From: Sphingomonas sp. JC676
Lineage (GTDB): Bacteria > Pseudomonadota > Alphaproteobacteria > Sphingomonadales > Sphingomonadaceae
Direction: 5' to 3'
Assembly: GCF_014489075.1 (NCBI RefSeq)
Contig: NZ_JACTGR010000002.1
Location: forward strand, 769,540 to 833,539
Length of the DNA stretch: 64,000 nt
In this document: piece by piece, positions 38,976 to 47,764 of the stretch
How positions within the stretch are numbered: position 1 is the first letter of the stretch
Layout of the letters: the number at the start of each line of letters is the position of its first letter
The notes under the pieces: generated by a model
Database searches by the model: none
Seen by the model: only the letters and a program-made list of their open reading frames with translations
What the model was told of the DNA's origin: nothing
Program-made: the position numbers and the translations under genes

Positions 38976-39818
38976 ATGCCTGCAATAAACGCCATAGCCC
39001 CCGATAAGCTCGTTCGCCTCCTTGGCACGCCGCGCGCGCCAGTGATCCTCGACATCCGCAGCGACGTGGCATTCGCCGCCGAACCCCGCCTGATACCCGG
39101 CGCGATCCGCCGCCCCTTTGCCGATCTGGCGGACTGGGCCCCGGAATTCGCGGACGCTGCGGTTGTCGTCGCCTGCGAGGACGGTGGGGCGATGGGGCAT
39201 GGCACCGCCGCCTGGCTGCGCGAGGCGGGAGCCGATGCCGACGTGCTCGATGGCGGAATTCGCGGCTGGGCTGCTACCGGCCTGCCAATGTTCGATACCA
39301 CGGCCCTGCCGGCGCGCGACGCCGCCGGCCGGACATTGTGGGTCACGCGTGCGCGGCCCAAGGTCGACCGGATCGCCTGTCCGTGGCTGATCCGGCGGTT
39401 CGTCGATCCGCATGCCAAGTTCCTGTTCGTCCCCGCCCCCGAGGTGGCCGGCGTCGCCCAGCAGATGGGCGCGACGCCGTTCGACATCGAGGCCGACGGG
39501 CTACGCTGGACCCATGACGGCCAGCGCTGCACCTTCGACGTGATGGTCGAGGGGTTCGGGCTCGGCGGCATCGACGGGCTGCAGCGGCTTGCGCTGATCG
39601 TCCGCGGTGCCGACACAGCCCGGCCCGACATTGTGCCCGAAGCAGCCGGTCTGCTCGCGATCTCGCTGGGGCTGTCGCGCCTGTACACCGACGATCTCGA
39701 ACAGCTCGAGGCAGGCATCGCGATCTATGATGCGCTCTATCGCTGGTGCCGCGACGCCACCGACGAAACACACGACTGGACGTCGCACAAACCGGCCAAG
39801 TCGCGGGTGCCGGCATGA
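38976..39818 (+). CDS. Rhodanese-ChrB fusion chromate resistance protein
   Basis: The 280-residue protein has an N-terminal rhodanese domain (ILDIRSDVAFAAEPRLIPGA, with Cys in VVACEDGGAMGHGTAAWL) and a C-terminal ChrB-type domain (WVTRARPKVDRIACPWLIRR, FDVMVEGFGL). ChrB-type proteins accompany chromate efflux pumps, as regulator or chromate-handling factor. A GAGGA element lies seven bases before the ATG. Its stop overlaps chrA, making a coupled pair. Confidence 0.9.
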   Translation: MPAINAIAPDKLVRLLGTPRAPVILDIRSDVAFAAEPRLIPGAIRRPFADLADWAPEFADAAVVVACEDGGAMGHGTAAWLREAGADADVLDGGIRGWAATGLPMFDTTALPARDAAGRTLWVTRARPKVDRIACPWLIRRFVDPHAKFLFVPAPEVAGVAQQMGATPFDIEADGLRWTHDGQRCTFDVMVEGFGLGGIDGLQRLALIVRGADTARPDIVPEAAGLLAISLGLSRLYTDDLEQLEAGIAIYDALYRWCRDATDETHDWTSHKPAKSRVPA

Positions 39819-41224
39819 GCGCGGAAGCCCTGGCGGCCGGCACGACGACCCCGCGCTCCCGGCCGGCCGAAGTGACGCTCGGTGAGGCCTTCTGGGTGTG
39901 GCTCCGGATCGCGTCGCTGTCGTTCGGCGGCCCCGCCGGACAGATCGCAATGATGCACCGCGTGTTGGTCGAGGAGAAGCGCTGGATCGGCGAGCACCGG
40001 TTCCTCCACGCGCTCAACTATTGCATGGTGCTGCCCGGCCCCGAGGCCCAGCAACTCGCCACCTATATCGGCTGGCTGATGCATCGCACGAAAGGTGGCA
40101 TCGTTGCCGGCGGGCTATTCGTGCTGCCGGGCGTCGTCTCGATCATGGCGCTGAGCTGGATCTACGCACTTTATGGCAAGCTCGGCATCGTCTCGGCCCT
40201 GTTCTTCGGGCTGAAAGCGGCGGTGCTGGCGATCGTGCTTCAGGCGGTGGTGCGGATCAGCAGCCGCGCGCTCAAGAACAATGTCATGCGCGCCATGGCC
40301 GCCTTCGCGTTCGTGCTGATCTTCTTCGTAGGAATACCCTTCCCGCTCATCGTGCTCGCCGCCGGCGTGATCGGCTATTTCGGCGGACGCGCGGGCCTGG
40401 CGGTGTTCAAGGTCGGCGGCGGCCACGGCGTCGCTAAGGGCGCGATCGTCGAAGATGCCGAGACCTTGCTCGGCGAGGAATTCCCCGCCCATGCCCGGGT
40501 CGCACCGCGCGAGGCGATCCGGACCGCCGGCGTGTGGCTGGCCCTGTGGCTGGTTCCGGTTGCAATCCTGCTCGTCTGGCTCGGTCCCGCCAATGTGTTC
40601 AGCCAGATCGCTACCTTCTTCTCGACCCTGGCGGTGGTGACCTTCGGCGGCGCCTATGCCGTGCTCGCTTATGTCGCGCAGGAGGCGGTGCAGTCCTATC
40701 ATTGGCTGCAACCGGGTGAAATGCTCGACGGGCTCGGCATGGCGGAGACCACGCCGGGACCATTGATCATGGTGCTGCAATTTGTCGGCTTCATGGGCGC
40801 CTATCGCGCGCCGGGGATGCTGCACCCGCTGCTCGCGGGCACGCTCGGCGGGCTGCTCGCGACCTGGGTCACGTTCATCCCCTGCTTCCTGTGGATCTTC
40901 CTCGGCGCGCCGTTCATCGAGCGGCTACGCGGCAACGCGGCGGTAGCGGGCGCGCTGTCCGCGATCACTGCGGCGGTGGTCGGCGTCATCCTCAACCTCG
41001 CCATCTGGTTCGCGATCCACACCATTTTCCGCCAGGTCCAGCCGTTTGCGGCCGGTCCGGTCCGGTTCGACATGCCCGTGCTCGCGAGTGTCGATCTCTG
41101 GGCACTGCTCCTGTCGGCTGCCGCGATCGTCGCGATGCTGCGCTTCAAGGCGGGTGCGATCCCGACGCTGCTGGTCGCCTCGGCCGCGGGCGTGATCCTC
41201 TATCTTACGGGCCTCACCCGATGA
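39815..41224 (+). CDS. chrA: Chromate efflux transporter
   Basis: The 469-residue CHR-family transporter is made of two homologous halves. The first has SFGGPAGQIAMMHRVLVEEK and VLPGPEAQQLATYIGW; the second has VTFGGAYAVLAYVAQEAV and MAETTPGPLIMVLQFVGF. About ten helices are predicted. It exports chromate from the cytoplasm. The start at ATG 39815 overlaps the upstream stop by 4 bp, and longer upstream starts would lie inside the rhodanese-ChrB gene. Confidence 0.95.
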   Translation: MSAEALAAGTTTPRSRPAEVTLGEAFWVWLRIASLSFGGPAGQIAMMHRVLVEEKRWIGEHRFLHALNYCMVLPGPEAQQLATYIGWLMHRTKGGIVAGGLFVLPGVVSIMALSWIYALYGKLGIVSALFFGLKAAVLAIVLQAVVRISSRALKNNVMRAMAAFAFVLIFFVGIPFPLIVLAAGVIGYFGGRAGLAVFKVGGGHGVAKGAIVEDAETLLGEEFPAHARVAPREAIRTAGVWLALWLVPVAILLVWLGPANVFSQIATFFSTLAVVTFGGAYAVLAYVAQEAVQSYHWLQPGEMLDGLGMAETTPGPLIMVLQFVGFMGAYRAPGMLHPLLAGTLGGLLATWVTFIPCFLWIFLGAPFIERLRGNAAVAGALSAITAAVVGVILNLAIWFAIHTIFRQVQPFAAGPVRFDMPVLASVDLWALLLSAAAIVAMLRFKAGAIPTLLVASAAGVILYLTGLTR

Positions 41225-41252
41225 CCCACGCCCAGCCCCCCAGGAGTAACCC

Positions 41253-41478
41253 GTGTCCGAGTCCAGCATCGATCGCCGCAGCCTGCCTGGTCAACCAATG
41301 GGCCGCCGACCACACGATGACGCTGGCCGGCGGCACGCCGATACTCGCGCTCGACATGTACGAGCACGCTTATGCGATCGACTATGGCGCCAAGGCCGCG
41401 GCCTATGTCGACGCCTATATGAAGGCGATCGACCGGAGCGCGGCGAGCCGACGCTTCCCGGCACTGACGGCCGGCTGA
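41253..41478 (+). pseudogene. Remnant of Fe/Mn superoxide dismutase (chromate-cluster type)
   Basis: An AGGAG at 41242-41246 and GTG at 41253 open a frame (SESSIDRRSL) that soon stops matching. In another frame, from about 41285, comes NQWAADHTMTLAGGTPILAL and then DMYEHAYAIDYG, the C-terminal end of Fe/Mn superoxide dismutases with the metal-binding Asp and His. The rest, including the two N-terminal metal His, is missing. The pattern fits an internal deletion with frameshift. SODs occur beside chrA in other bacteria (ChrC). Confidence 0.78.
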
Positions 41479-41479
41479 C

Positions 41480-42868
41480 ATGGCGATCCTGCGGCGCCGG
41501 CGGGCGTTCATCCTACGGCGCGCGAGTCCGACCGCCCCGCTGGGGCTGCTTGCCCTCGCGGGTCCGGCATGGGCTCAAGGTGGGCCACCCTCCGCGCCGG
41601 ATGGGCTCGATGTCAGCGGCTCGATGCGCCTGCGCTACGAGACGATCGACGGCCAGGCGCGCCCGGGCTTCAACGCCAGCGATGATCTGCTGAACCTGCG
41701 CACGATCCTGTCGGCGCAATACAAGACCGGACCGGTCAAGCTGGCGGCCGAAGTCTATGATAGCAGGGCCTGGCTTGCCGACCGGCGCACGCCGGTTTCC
41801 ACCAATGAAGTCAACACGTTCGAACTGGTCCAGGCCTATGTCGCTGTCGATGCGGCGAATGCGTTCGGCGACGGGACATCGCTGTCGCTGCAGGGCGGCC
41901 GTTTTCTGCTCAATATCGGCTCGCGCCGGCTGGTCGCCGCCGACGACTACCGCAACACGACCAACGGCTATACGGGATTGCGGGCCGACATTACCGGCAA
42001 AGGCGGGCTGCGCGGCACCTTCCTCTACGTTCTGCCGCAGGTCAGATTACCCGACGATCTGAGTTCTATCCTCGACAACAAGCCGCGGGTCGATCGCGAG
42101 AGCTTCGACCAGGTGCTGTGGGGCGGCACCGTCTCGCGATCGAAAACCATCGGCAACGCGATGGCGGAGTTGTCCTTCTATCATCTCGGTGAACGCGATG
42201 CGCCGGGCCGGCCGAGCCGCGACCGCTCGCTCGACACCGTCGGCGGGCGGATCATCCGCGATCCCAAGGCGGGCGCGATCGACTATGAGATCGAGGCGAT
42301 CTACCAGTTCGGCCATGTCAGCAGCAGCCTCGCGGCAACCGCCCCGCGGCTCGCCGTCAGCGCATCCTTCTTCCATGCCGATATCGGCTACAGCTTCACC
42401 GGCGGCTGGAAGCCGCGCGTCTCGATCGAGTTCGACCGCGCCAGTGGCGATGGGCCGGGCAGCCGCTACGGCCGGTTCGATACCCTGTTCGGCATGCGCC
42501 GCGCCGATCTCGCGCCCGCAGGACTCTACAACGCCGTCGGCCGCGCCAACATTGCCACGCCCGGACTCCGCGTCGAGGCAACCCCCAGCAAGGCGGTCGA
42601 CTGGTTCGTCGGTTATCGGCTGATGTGGCTCGCCGATCGCACCGATACCTTCTCGACTACGGGCGTGCGCGACGCGACCGGACGCGCGGGCAGCTTTGCC
42701 GGGCATCAGGTCGATGCGCGAGTGCGCACCTGGATCGTCCCTGACCGGCTGCGGGTCGAGGTCGATGGCGTCTGGCTAGCGAAGGGCCGCTTCCTGCGCG
42801 CGGCTCCCAATGCACCGACGAACGGCGACACCAAATATCTGTCGCTCAACCTGACCGCCAGCTTCTGA
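41480..42868 (+). CDS. Alginate-export-type outer-membrane porin
   Basis: The 462-residue protein has an arginine-rich leader with a signal peptide ending AGPAWAQG, then GLDVSGSMRLRYETIDGQAR and DDLLNLRTILSAQYKTGPVK. These are the opening strands of the alginate_exp family, and the barrel ends LSLNLTASF. It starts one base after the SOD-remnant stop, so it belongs to the chromate operon. It may be an anion-selective outer-membrane channel; real alginate export is unlikely here. Confidence 0.85.
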   Translation: MAILRRRRAFILRRASPTAPLGLLALAGPAWAQGGPPSAPDGLDVSGSMRLRYETIDGQARPGFNASDDLLNLRTILSAQYKTGPVKLAAEVYDSRAWLADRRTPVSTNEVNTFELVQAYVAVDAANAFGDGTSLSLQGGRFLLNIGSRRLVAADDYRNTTNGYTGLRADITGKGGLRGTFLYVLPQVRLPDDLSSILDNKPRVDRESFDQVLWGGTVSRSKTIGNAMAELSFYHLGERDAPGRPSRDRSLDTVGGRIIRDPKAGAIDYEIEAIYQFGHVSSSLAATAPRLAVSASFFHADIGYSFTGGWKPRVSIEFDRASGDGPGSRYGRFDTLFGMRRADLAPAGLYNAVGRANIATPGLRVEATPSKAVDWFVGYRLMWLADRTDTFSTTGVRDATGRAGSFAGHQVDARVRTWIVPDRLRVEVDGVWLAKGRFLRAAPNAPTNGDTKYLSLNLTASF

Positions 42869-43023
42869 CCCGCGAGCGCGACCGGATAAGGGAGGCCCAG
42901 ATCGCGAGCCGAGCGCGACCAGCGGTCGGGTCGCACGATCGGCGAGCGCGGGAAACAGCAGCAGCAGCCCGAACAATGCGAGGAAGGCTTGTGCGCGGAA
43001 CCGAGGAAAAGCAGAAGCGGCTG

Positions 43024-43713
43024 ATGATCGAGAGTCATGATGAGACATTCGCCGCGCTGGTCGCTGCCGAGAGGAAGGGGCTGGACCTGCTCGATGCAAT
43101 CGAGGCCGCGGGCCTGATCGCGGCGGGGCGGAGCGAATTGGAGGTCGAGCGCGACATCTTCACGATCGCATCCCGGGATTTCGGCGTCACCGAGCACTGG
43201 CATGACCGGGTAGTTCGTGCGGGCATCAACACATTGTGCGTCGCGGGCGAGGCGGCGCCGGACCGGGTGATCGGCGAGGACGATATCGTCTTTCTCGATC
43301 TCGGGCCGGTGTTCGGCGCCTGGGAAGCCGATGTCGGGCGCAGCTATGCGGTCGGCGACGATCCAGTGAAGCATGCGCTCTGCGCCGACCTGCCGATCAT
43401 CTTCGACGCCCTCAAAGCCCGGTTCGAGGCCGATCCCGACATCACCGGCGCGGCCTTGTATGCCATCGCCAACGAGGAGGCCGAGCGTCGCGGCTGGCTG
43501 TTCGGCGGCAAGATCGCGGGGCATCTCGTCGGGCAGTTTCCCTATGCCAGGAGCCCCGGCGACAAGGCGGCGCGCCTGATATTCCCGGGCAATGCGGCAC
43601 GGATGCGCGATCCCGATGCGCATGGAAATCCCCGGCACTGGATCCTCGAGATCCATCTCGTGTCCCCCGACCGCAGCTTCGGCGGTTTCTACGAGCGCCT
43701 GCTGGAAAGCTGA
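43024..43713 (+). CDS. M24 family (creatinase/aminopeptidase P-like) metallopeptidase
   Basis: The 229-residue protein lacks the N-terminal domain of aminopeptidase P and consists of the pita-bread fold alone. HWHDRVVRAGINT, IVFLDLGPVFGAWEADVGRS (two metal Asp), GHLVGQFPY (metal His) and WILEIHLVSPD (metal Glu) give most ligands in order. ATG 43024 precedes MIESHDETF. It could be a dipeptidase or a creatinase-like C-N hydrolase. It stands alone between the chromate operon and the LysR gene. Confidence 0.8.
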   Translation: MIESHDETFAALVAAERKGLDLLDAIEAAGLIAAGRSELEVERDIFTIASRDFGVTEHWHDRVVRAGINTLCVAGEAAPDRVIGEDDIVFLDLGPVFGAWEADVGRSYAVGDDPVKHALCADLPIIFDALKARFEADPDITGAALYAIANEEAERRGWLFGGKIAGHLVGQFPYARSPGDKAARLIFPGNAARMRDPDAHGNPRHWILEIHLVSPDRSFGGFYERLLES

Positions 43714-43912
43714 TTTCAGGCGAGCACGGGCGGTCGCCTTGGCGTGGAAGCAAAAGGGCGGATCCCCCTTGGCAATGTTGGCTGGCTGTCTTCAAGCCGG
43801 TTCGGCGAGGCGCGCGTCCATCGGGCGGGGAGATCCGGGTTCATGATGCCATCCTGCATCTCCAGGAACGGGGCAACTGCGAGGATGAGGTGGCTCGAGC
43901 GGCACCCGTGCT

Positions 43913-44830
43913 ATGCCGCGACCCATGCTGATGCGACACCTGTCCTATTTCGTCATGCTCGCCAAGGAGCGCCATTTCGCGCGCGCCGCCGATGCCTGCA
44001 ATGTCGCGCAACCGACCCTGTCGGCGGCGATCCGCAAGCTGGAGGAGGATCTCGGTGCGACACTGGTGGTGCGCAGCCATCGCTTCGTCGGCCTGACGCC
44101 CGAGGGAGAGAAGCTGCTCGCCTGGAGCCGGCAGATCCTTACCGACTATACCAGCCTGCGCGACGATCTCGCCGGCGCGCGCCAGGGTTTGGTCGGCGAC
44201 TTGCGGCTCGGCGTGATTCCCGCCGCGATGCCATGCGTGTCCTTCCTCACCGCACGCTTCTGCGCTGCCAATCCCGCCGCGACCATCGAGATCCGCTCGA
44301 TGACGTCGCGCGCCATCGCGGAAGGTCTGGACGCCTTCGAGCTGGATGGCGGCGTTACCTATCTCGAGAATGAGCCCGTCGAACATGTCCAGCGCCTGCC
44401 GCTCTATCGCGAGCGCTATAAGCTGGTGGTCCCGCACGATCATCCGCTCGCCGGCCGTGCCGCGGTGAGCTGGCAGGAAGCCGCCGGCGAGCGGCTGTGC
44501 CTGCTCAGCCAGGACATGCAGAACCGGCGCATCATCGACCGGCTGACCACCTCGATCGGCCTGGCTGTCCATCCCGTCGTCGTCAGCAACTCGTTCCTGG
44601 CGGTGTGCGCCCATCTTCGTAGCGGGGACTGGGCGAGCATCGTTCCGCACAGCTTCTTCCACGTGCTGGGAAAGCAACCTGAACTGGCGGCGATCGACAT
44701 CGTCGATCCTGTTCACAGCGAGACGATCGGTCTCATCATCTCCGATCGGGACCCACGCTCCCCGATGGCGGGCGCGCTGTTCGCGGCCGCGCTCGAGACC
44801 GATATCGAAGCCGCCTTCGCCGCATTTTGA
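43913..44830 (+). CDS. LysR-family regulator next to formate dehydrogenase
   Basis: The 305-residue protein has an N-terminal winged HTH (LSYFVMLAKERHFARAADA, VAQPTLSAAIRKLEEDLG) and a LysR substrate-binding domain from about residue 92. It lies 228 bp upstream of the formate dehydrogenase gene on the same strand, and an ATAG-N7-CTAT operator overlaps its own stop codon. It likely regulates the fdh gene, although the inducer is unknown. Internal ATG 43925 is an alternative start. Confidence 0.9.
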   Translation: MPRPMLMRHLSYFVMLAKERHFARAADACNVAQPTLSAAIRKLEEDLGATLVVRSHRFVGLTPEGEKLLAWSRQILTDYTSLRDDLAGARQGLVGDLRLGVIPAAMPCVSFLTARFCAANPAATIEIRSMTSRAIAEGLDAFELDGGVTYLENEPVEHVQRLPLYRERYKLVVPHDHPLAGRAAVSWQEAAGERLCLLSQDMQNRRIIDRLTTSIGLAVHPVVVSNSFLAVCAHLRSGDWASIVPHSFFHVLGKQPELAAIDIVDPVHSETIGLIISDRDPRSPMAGALFAAALETDIEAAFAAF

Positions 44831-44847
44831 TAGATAGCGCCTATCAA
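44827..44847. promoter_or_regulatory. LysR-type operator (ATAG-N7-CTAT)
   Basis: TTGATAG and CTATCAA are perfect arms around a 7-bp spacer, forming the ATAG-N7-CTAT half-site arrangement used by many LysR regulators including OxyR. It overlaps the LysR stop codon and lies about 210 bp before the fdh start. Confidence 0.6.
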
Positions 44848-45058
44848 TCCTTCCAAGACTTTCATTGGATTTCGAGCGGCGTCGAGATCAAGTGTCCGCC
44901 TCGTCCGGAGCGGAGCGCACCCCGCGACTCGCGAAACGATCGGACGAGGATGGCTGACGCCGCATCATGGTTCGACACCGATCCGCCGCGATTTTGCGCG
45001 GGTTTCCATCGCGCCAGCGACGCGCCCGTCCTGCACCGCTGATGAAAAGGATGACGAC

Positions 45059-46264
45059 ATGGCGAAGGTCGTATGCGTGCTCTACGATGATCCGATCGAC
45101 GGGTATCCCACCTCCTATGCGCGGGACGCGCTGCCCAAGATCGAGAAATATCCCGACGGGCAGACGTTGCCGACCCCCAAGGCGATCGACTTCACGCCGG
45201 GCACGTTGCTTGGCTCGGTATCGGGCGAGCTGGGCCTGCGCAATTATCTCGAGTCGCAGGGCCACTCCCTGGTTGTGACGTCAAGCAAGGACGGTCCGGA
45301 TTCGGTTCTCGAGCGCGAATTGGCAGACGCCGAGGTGGTGATCTCGCAGCCCTTCTGGCCTGCCTATCTGACCGCCGAGCGGATCGCCAAGGCGCCCAAG
45401 CTCAAGCTCGCGCTCACCGCGGGCATCGGTTCCGATCATGTCGATCTGGACGCGGCGATCGCGCACGGCCTCACCGTCGCCGAGGTAACTTTCTGCAACT
45501 CGATCAGCGTCGCCGAGCATGTGGTGATGATGATCCTGGGACTGGTGCGCAACTACATCCCGTCGCACGACTGGGCACGCAAAGGCGGCTGGAACATCGC
45601 CGACTGCGTCGCGCGCTCCTACGATGTCGAGGGCATGCATGTCGGCACCGTCGCCGCCGGCCGCATCGGCCTGGCGGTGCTCAAGCGCCTCAAGCCGTTC
45701 GACATGCATCTCCATTACACCGATCGCCATCGTTTGCCGGAATCGGTCGAGAAGGAACTCGGATTGACCTGGCACGACAGCCGCGAGGACATGTACAAGG
45801 TCTGCGACGTCGTCACGCTCAACGTGCCGCTCCACTCGGAGACGGAGCACATGATCAACGATGAGGCGCTGAAGCACTTCAAGCGCGGCGCCTATCTGGT
45901 CAACACCGCGCGCGGCAAGCTGTGCGACCGCGACGCGATCGTCCGAGCACTGGAGAGCGGCCAGCTCGCCGGCTATGCGGGCGACGTCTGGTTCCCCCAG
46001 CCCGCACCCAAGGATCATCCGTGGCGCACCATGCCCCACAACGGCATGACCCCGCATATTTCGGGCACGTCGCTGTCGGCGCAGGCGCGCTATGCGGCGG
46101 GCACGCGCGAAATCCTCGAATGCTATTTCGAGGGGCGGCCGATCCGCGACGAATATCTGATCGTCGACGGCGGCAAGCTCGCCGGCACCGGCGCGCACTC
46201 CTACGCCACCGGCAATGCCACCAGTGGCTCCGAGGAAGCCGCGAAATTCTCCGAACCCGCCTGA
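45059..46264 (+). CDS. fdh: NAD-dependent formate dehydrogenase
   Basis: The 401-residue D-2-hydroxyacid-dehydrogenase-family enzyme has the length and residues of Pseudomonas sp. 101 FDH. Visible are FCNSISVAEHV (Asn), GTVAAGRIGLAVL (NAD loop), YTDRHRLPE (Asp that favours NAD), VNTARGKL (catalytic Arg) and NGMTPHISGTS (catalytic His). It oxidises formate to CO2 in the cytoplasm, giving NADH. The N-terminal ~45-residue extension (YDDPIDGYPTSYARDALPKI) is also typical of bacterial FDH. Confidence 0.96.
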   Translation: MAKVVCVLYDDPIDGYPTSYARDALPKIEKYPDGQTLPTPKAIDFTPGTLLGSVSGELGLRNYLESQGHSLVVTSSKDGPDSVLERELADAEVVISQPFWPAYLTAERIAKAPKLKLALTAGIGSDHVDLDAAIAHGLTVAEVTFCNSISVAEHVVMMILGLVRNYIPSHDWARKGGWNIADCVARSYDVEGMHVGTVAAGRIGLAVLKRLKPFDMHLHYTDRHRLPESVEKELGLTWHDSREDMYKVCDVVTLNVPLHSETEHMINDEALKHFKRGAYLVNTARGKLCDRDAIVRALESGQLAGYAGDVWFPQPAPKDHPWRTMPHNGMTPHISGTSLSAQARYAAGTREILECYFEGRPIRDEYLIVDGGKLAGTGAHSYATGNATSGSEEAAKFSEPA

Positions 46265-46271
46265 GGCGGAA

Positions 46272-46303
46272 CGCCCCGGCGGCCCGTCCCCGCTGCCGGG
46301 GCG
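46272..46303 (+). terminator. Hairpin after fdh
   Basis: CGCCCCGGC and GCCGGGGCG form a perfect 9-bp stem with a 14-nt loop, starting 8 bp after the fdh stop and followed by CTTACT. It probably ends fdh transcription before the convergent aldo/keto reductase gene. Confidence 0.55.
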
Positions 46304-46367
46304 CTTACTGCGGCAAGCGCGTCTCGTTGGACGGCGGCGACCACAGCCGGTCGCCGCCATCGGTTCC

Positions 46368-47240
46368 TCACGACCTTGGCGAGGCGGCGTTCAGCCTGGC
46401 GAACTCCTCGTCGGTGAGCGACACCGCCGTACCGGCGACATTCTCGTCGAGATGCTTGACGCGGCTGGTGCCCGGAATCGGCAGCATCACCGGGCTGCGC
46501 TTCAGCATCCACGCGAGTGCGATCTGACCGGGCGTGGCCCCCTTTTCGCGCGCGAGCGAGTCGACCACGCCTCCCGGCTTGGCGAGGTCGCCCGCTGCAA
46601 GCGGGAACCAAGGGATGAAGCCGATCCCGTTGGCCTCGCAATAGTCGAGCACGTCCTCATCGGCGCGGTCGACCAGATTGTAGCGGTTCTGCACCGTCGC
46701 CACCGGAAACACCTTCCGTGCCGCCTCGATCTGCGCGACGCTCACCTGGCTCAGCCCGGCATGGCGGATGAAGCCCTGGTCGATGAACGACTTGATCGCA
46801 TCGAACTGCTCGTCCTGCGGCACCTTGGGATCGATGCGGTGGAGCTGCCATAGATCGATCCGCTCGACCTTCAATCGGCGCAGGCTCATCCGCACCGCCT
46901 GGCCCAGATAGGCGGGGTCGCCGACGATCGGCCATTGCCCCTCGGTGATGCCGGGCCGGACCAGCCCGCCCTTGGTGGCGATCAGCAGCCCTTCATAGGG
47001 ATGGAGCGCCTCGGCGATCAGATCCTCGCTGACGAACGGCCCATAGCTGTCGGCGGTATCGATGAAGTCCACGCCGATCTCGGGCAGCCGCTTGAGCACG
47101 CGGATTGCTTCCGCGCGATCCTCGGGCTCGCCCCAAATGCCAGGGCCGGTGATCCGCATCGCGCCGAAACCCAGGCGATGAATGGGAATGTCTCCGCCGA
47201 TGCTGAACTGGCCGGCGAGGCTGGCGTCGATCTGGGTCAT
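46368..47240 (-). CDS. Aldo/keto reductase
   Basis: The 290-residue TIM-barrel enzyme has the AKR tetrad in [10 protein letters not shown] (Asp, Tyr), LLIATKGGL (Lys) and DLWQLHRID (His), plus [17 protein letters not shown] for NADPH binding near the C-terminus. It reduces carbonyl compounds with NADPH. It is transcribed towards fdh from the opposite side. The natural substrate is unknown. Confidence 0.9.
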   Translation of the reverse strand: MTQIDASLAGQFSIGGDIPIHRLGFGAMRITGPGIWGEPEDRAEAIRVLKRLPEIGVDFIDTADSYGPFVSEDLIAEALHPYEGLLIATKGGLVRPGITEGQWPIVGDPAYLGQAVRMSLRRLKVERIDLWQLHRIDPKVPQDEQFDAIKSFIDQGFIRHAGLSQVSVAQIEAARKVFPVATVQNRYNLVDRADEDVLDYCEANGIGFIPWFPLAAGDLAKPGGVVDSLAREKGATPGQIALAWMLKRSPVMLPIPGTSRVKHLDENVAGTAVSLTDEEFARLNAASPRS

Positions 47241-47764
47241 GACTGGATCCTTCGGGTGGACGTTGCCGCTTGAAGGCGGCGTGGAAGCGACTTCGCTGCC
47301 CAGATCGAGTTCCTTCGCAAGCCAGACAAGCCTCCGCTCGAAACTTTCTGGGCGTTCGAGCCAACGAGAATCGCCACAGCCATTCCGATTGCACTACGCT
47401 CGACGACCGATTTCGGGCGACGCAATTGGACGCCGTATCGGCAGGATATGGGCGCCAAGCGGTCATTGCGCGTGTCCGAGCAAAATGAACCGCCCGTAGG
47501 TTGCCAGTCGCCTTATGATCGAGGCCTTCGTTCGGCGAAGCGAATGCGTCCCCCTACTCCTCGTGACCTAGGCCAACCGTCGACCAGCGGAGCATATTGC
47601 CTCGTGCTCAAATGGCCGGAACGGTCCACCCGGCTCGGGATCACCCGCTGCGACGAAGTTGCGACGAACCTGCGACCAACCTGAAATCCTTCGCGACCGC
47701 GCAGAGATTCCCCCTCTCCGCAAATCGCCCATAAAGCGCTACGATGCGTGCGGGGAGATTCAGC
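47241..47764. other. Intergenic region without recognised gene
   Basis: About 520 bp between the divergent aldo/keto reductase and hybrid kinase genes. It must contain both promoters. No RNA gene, repeat or conserved motif was recognised, and the short reading frames in it look random. Confidence 0.5.

Noticed and set aside
41480..42868. Alginate secretion by the alginate-export-type porin
   Set aside because: The gene is part of the chromate operon and no alginate synthesis genes are present; the family name reflects fold only.
47241..47764. Short frames in the gap between the reductase and the hybrid kinase
   Set aside because: None has a ribosome site, membrane segment or recognisable motif.
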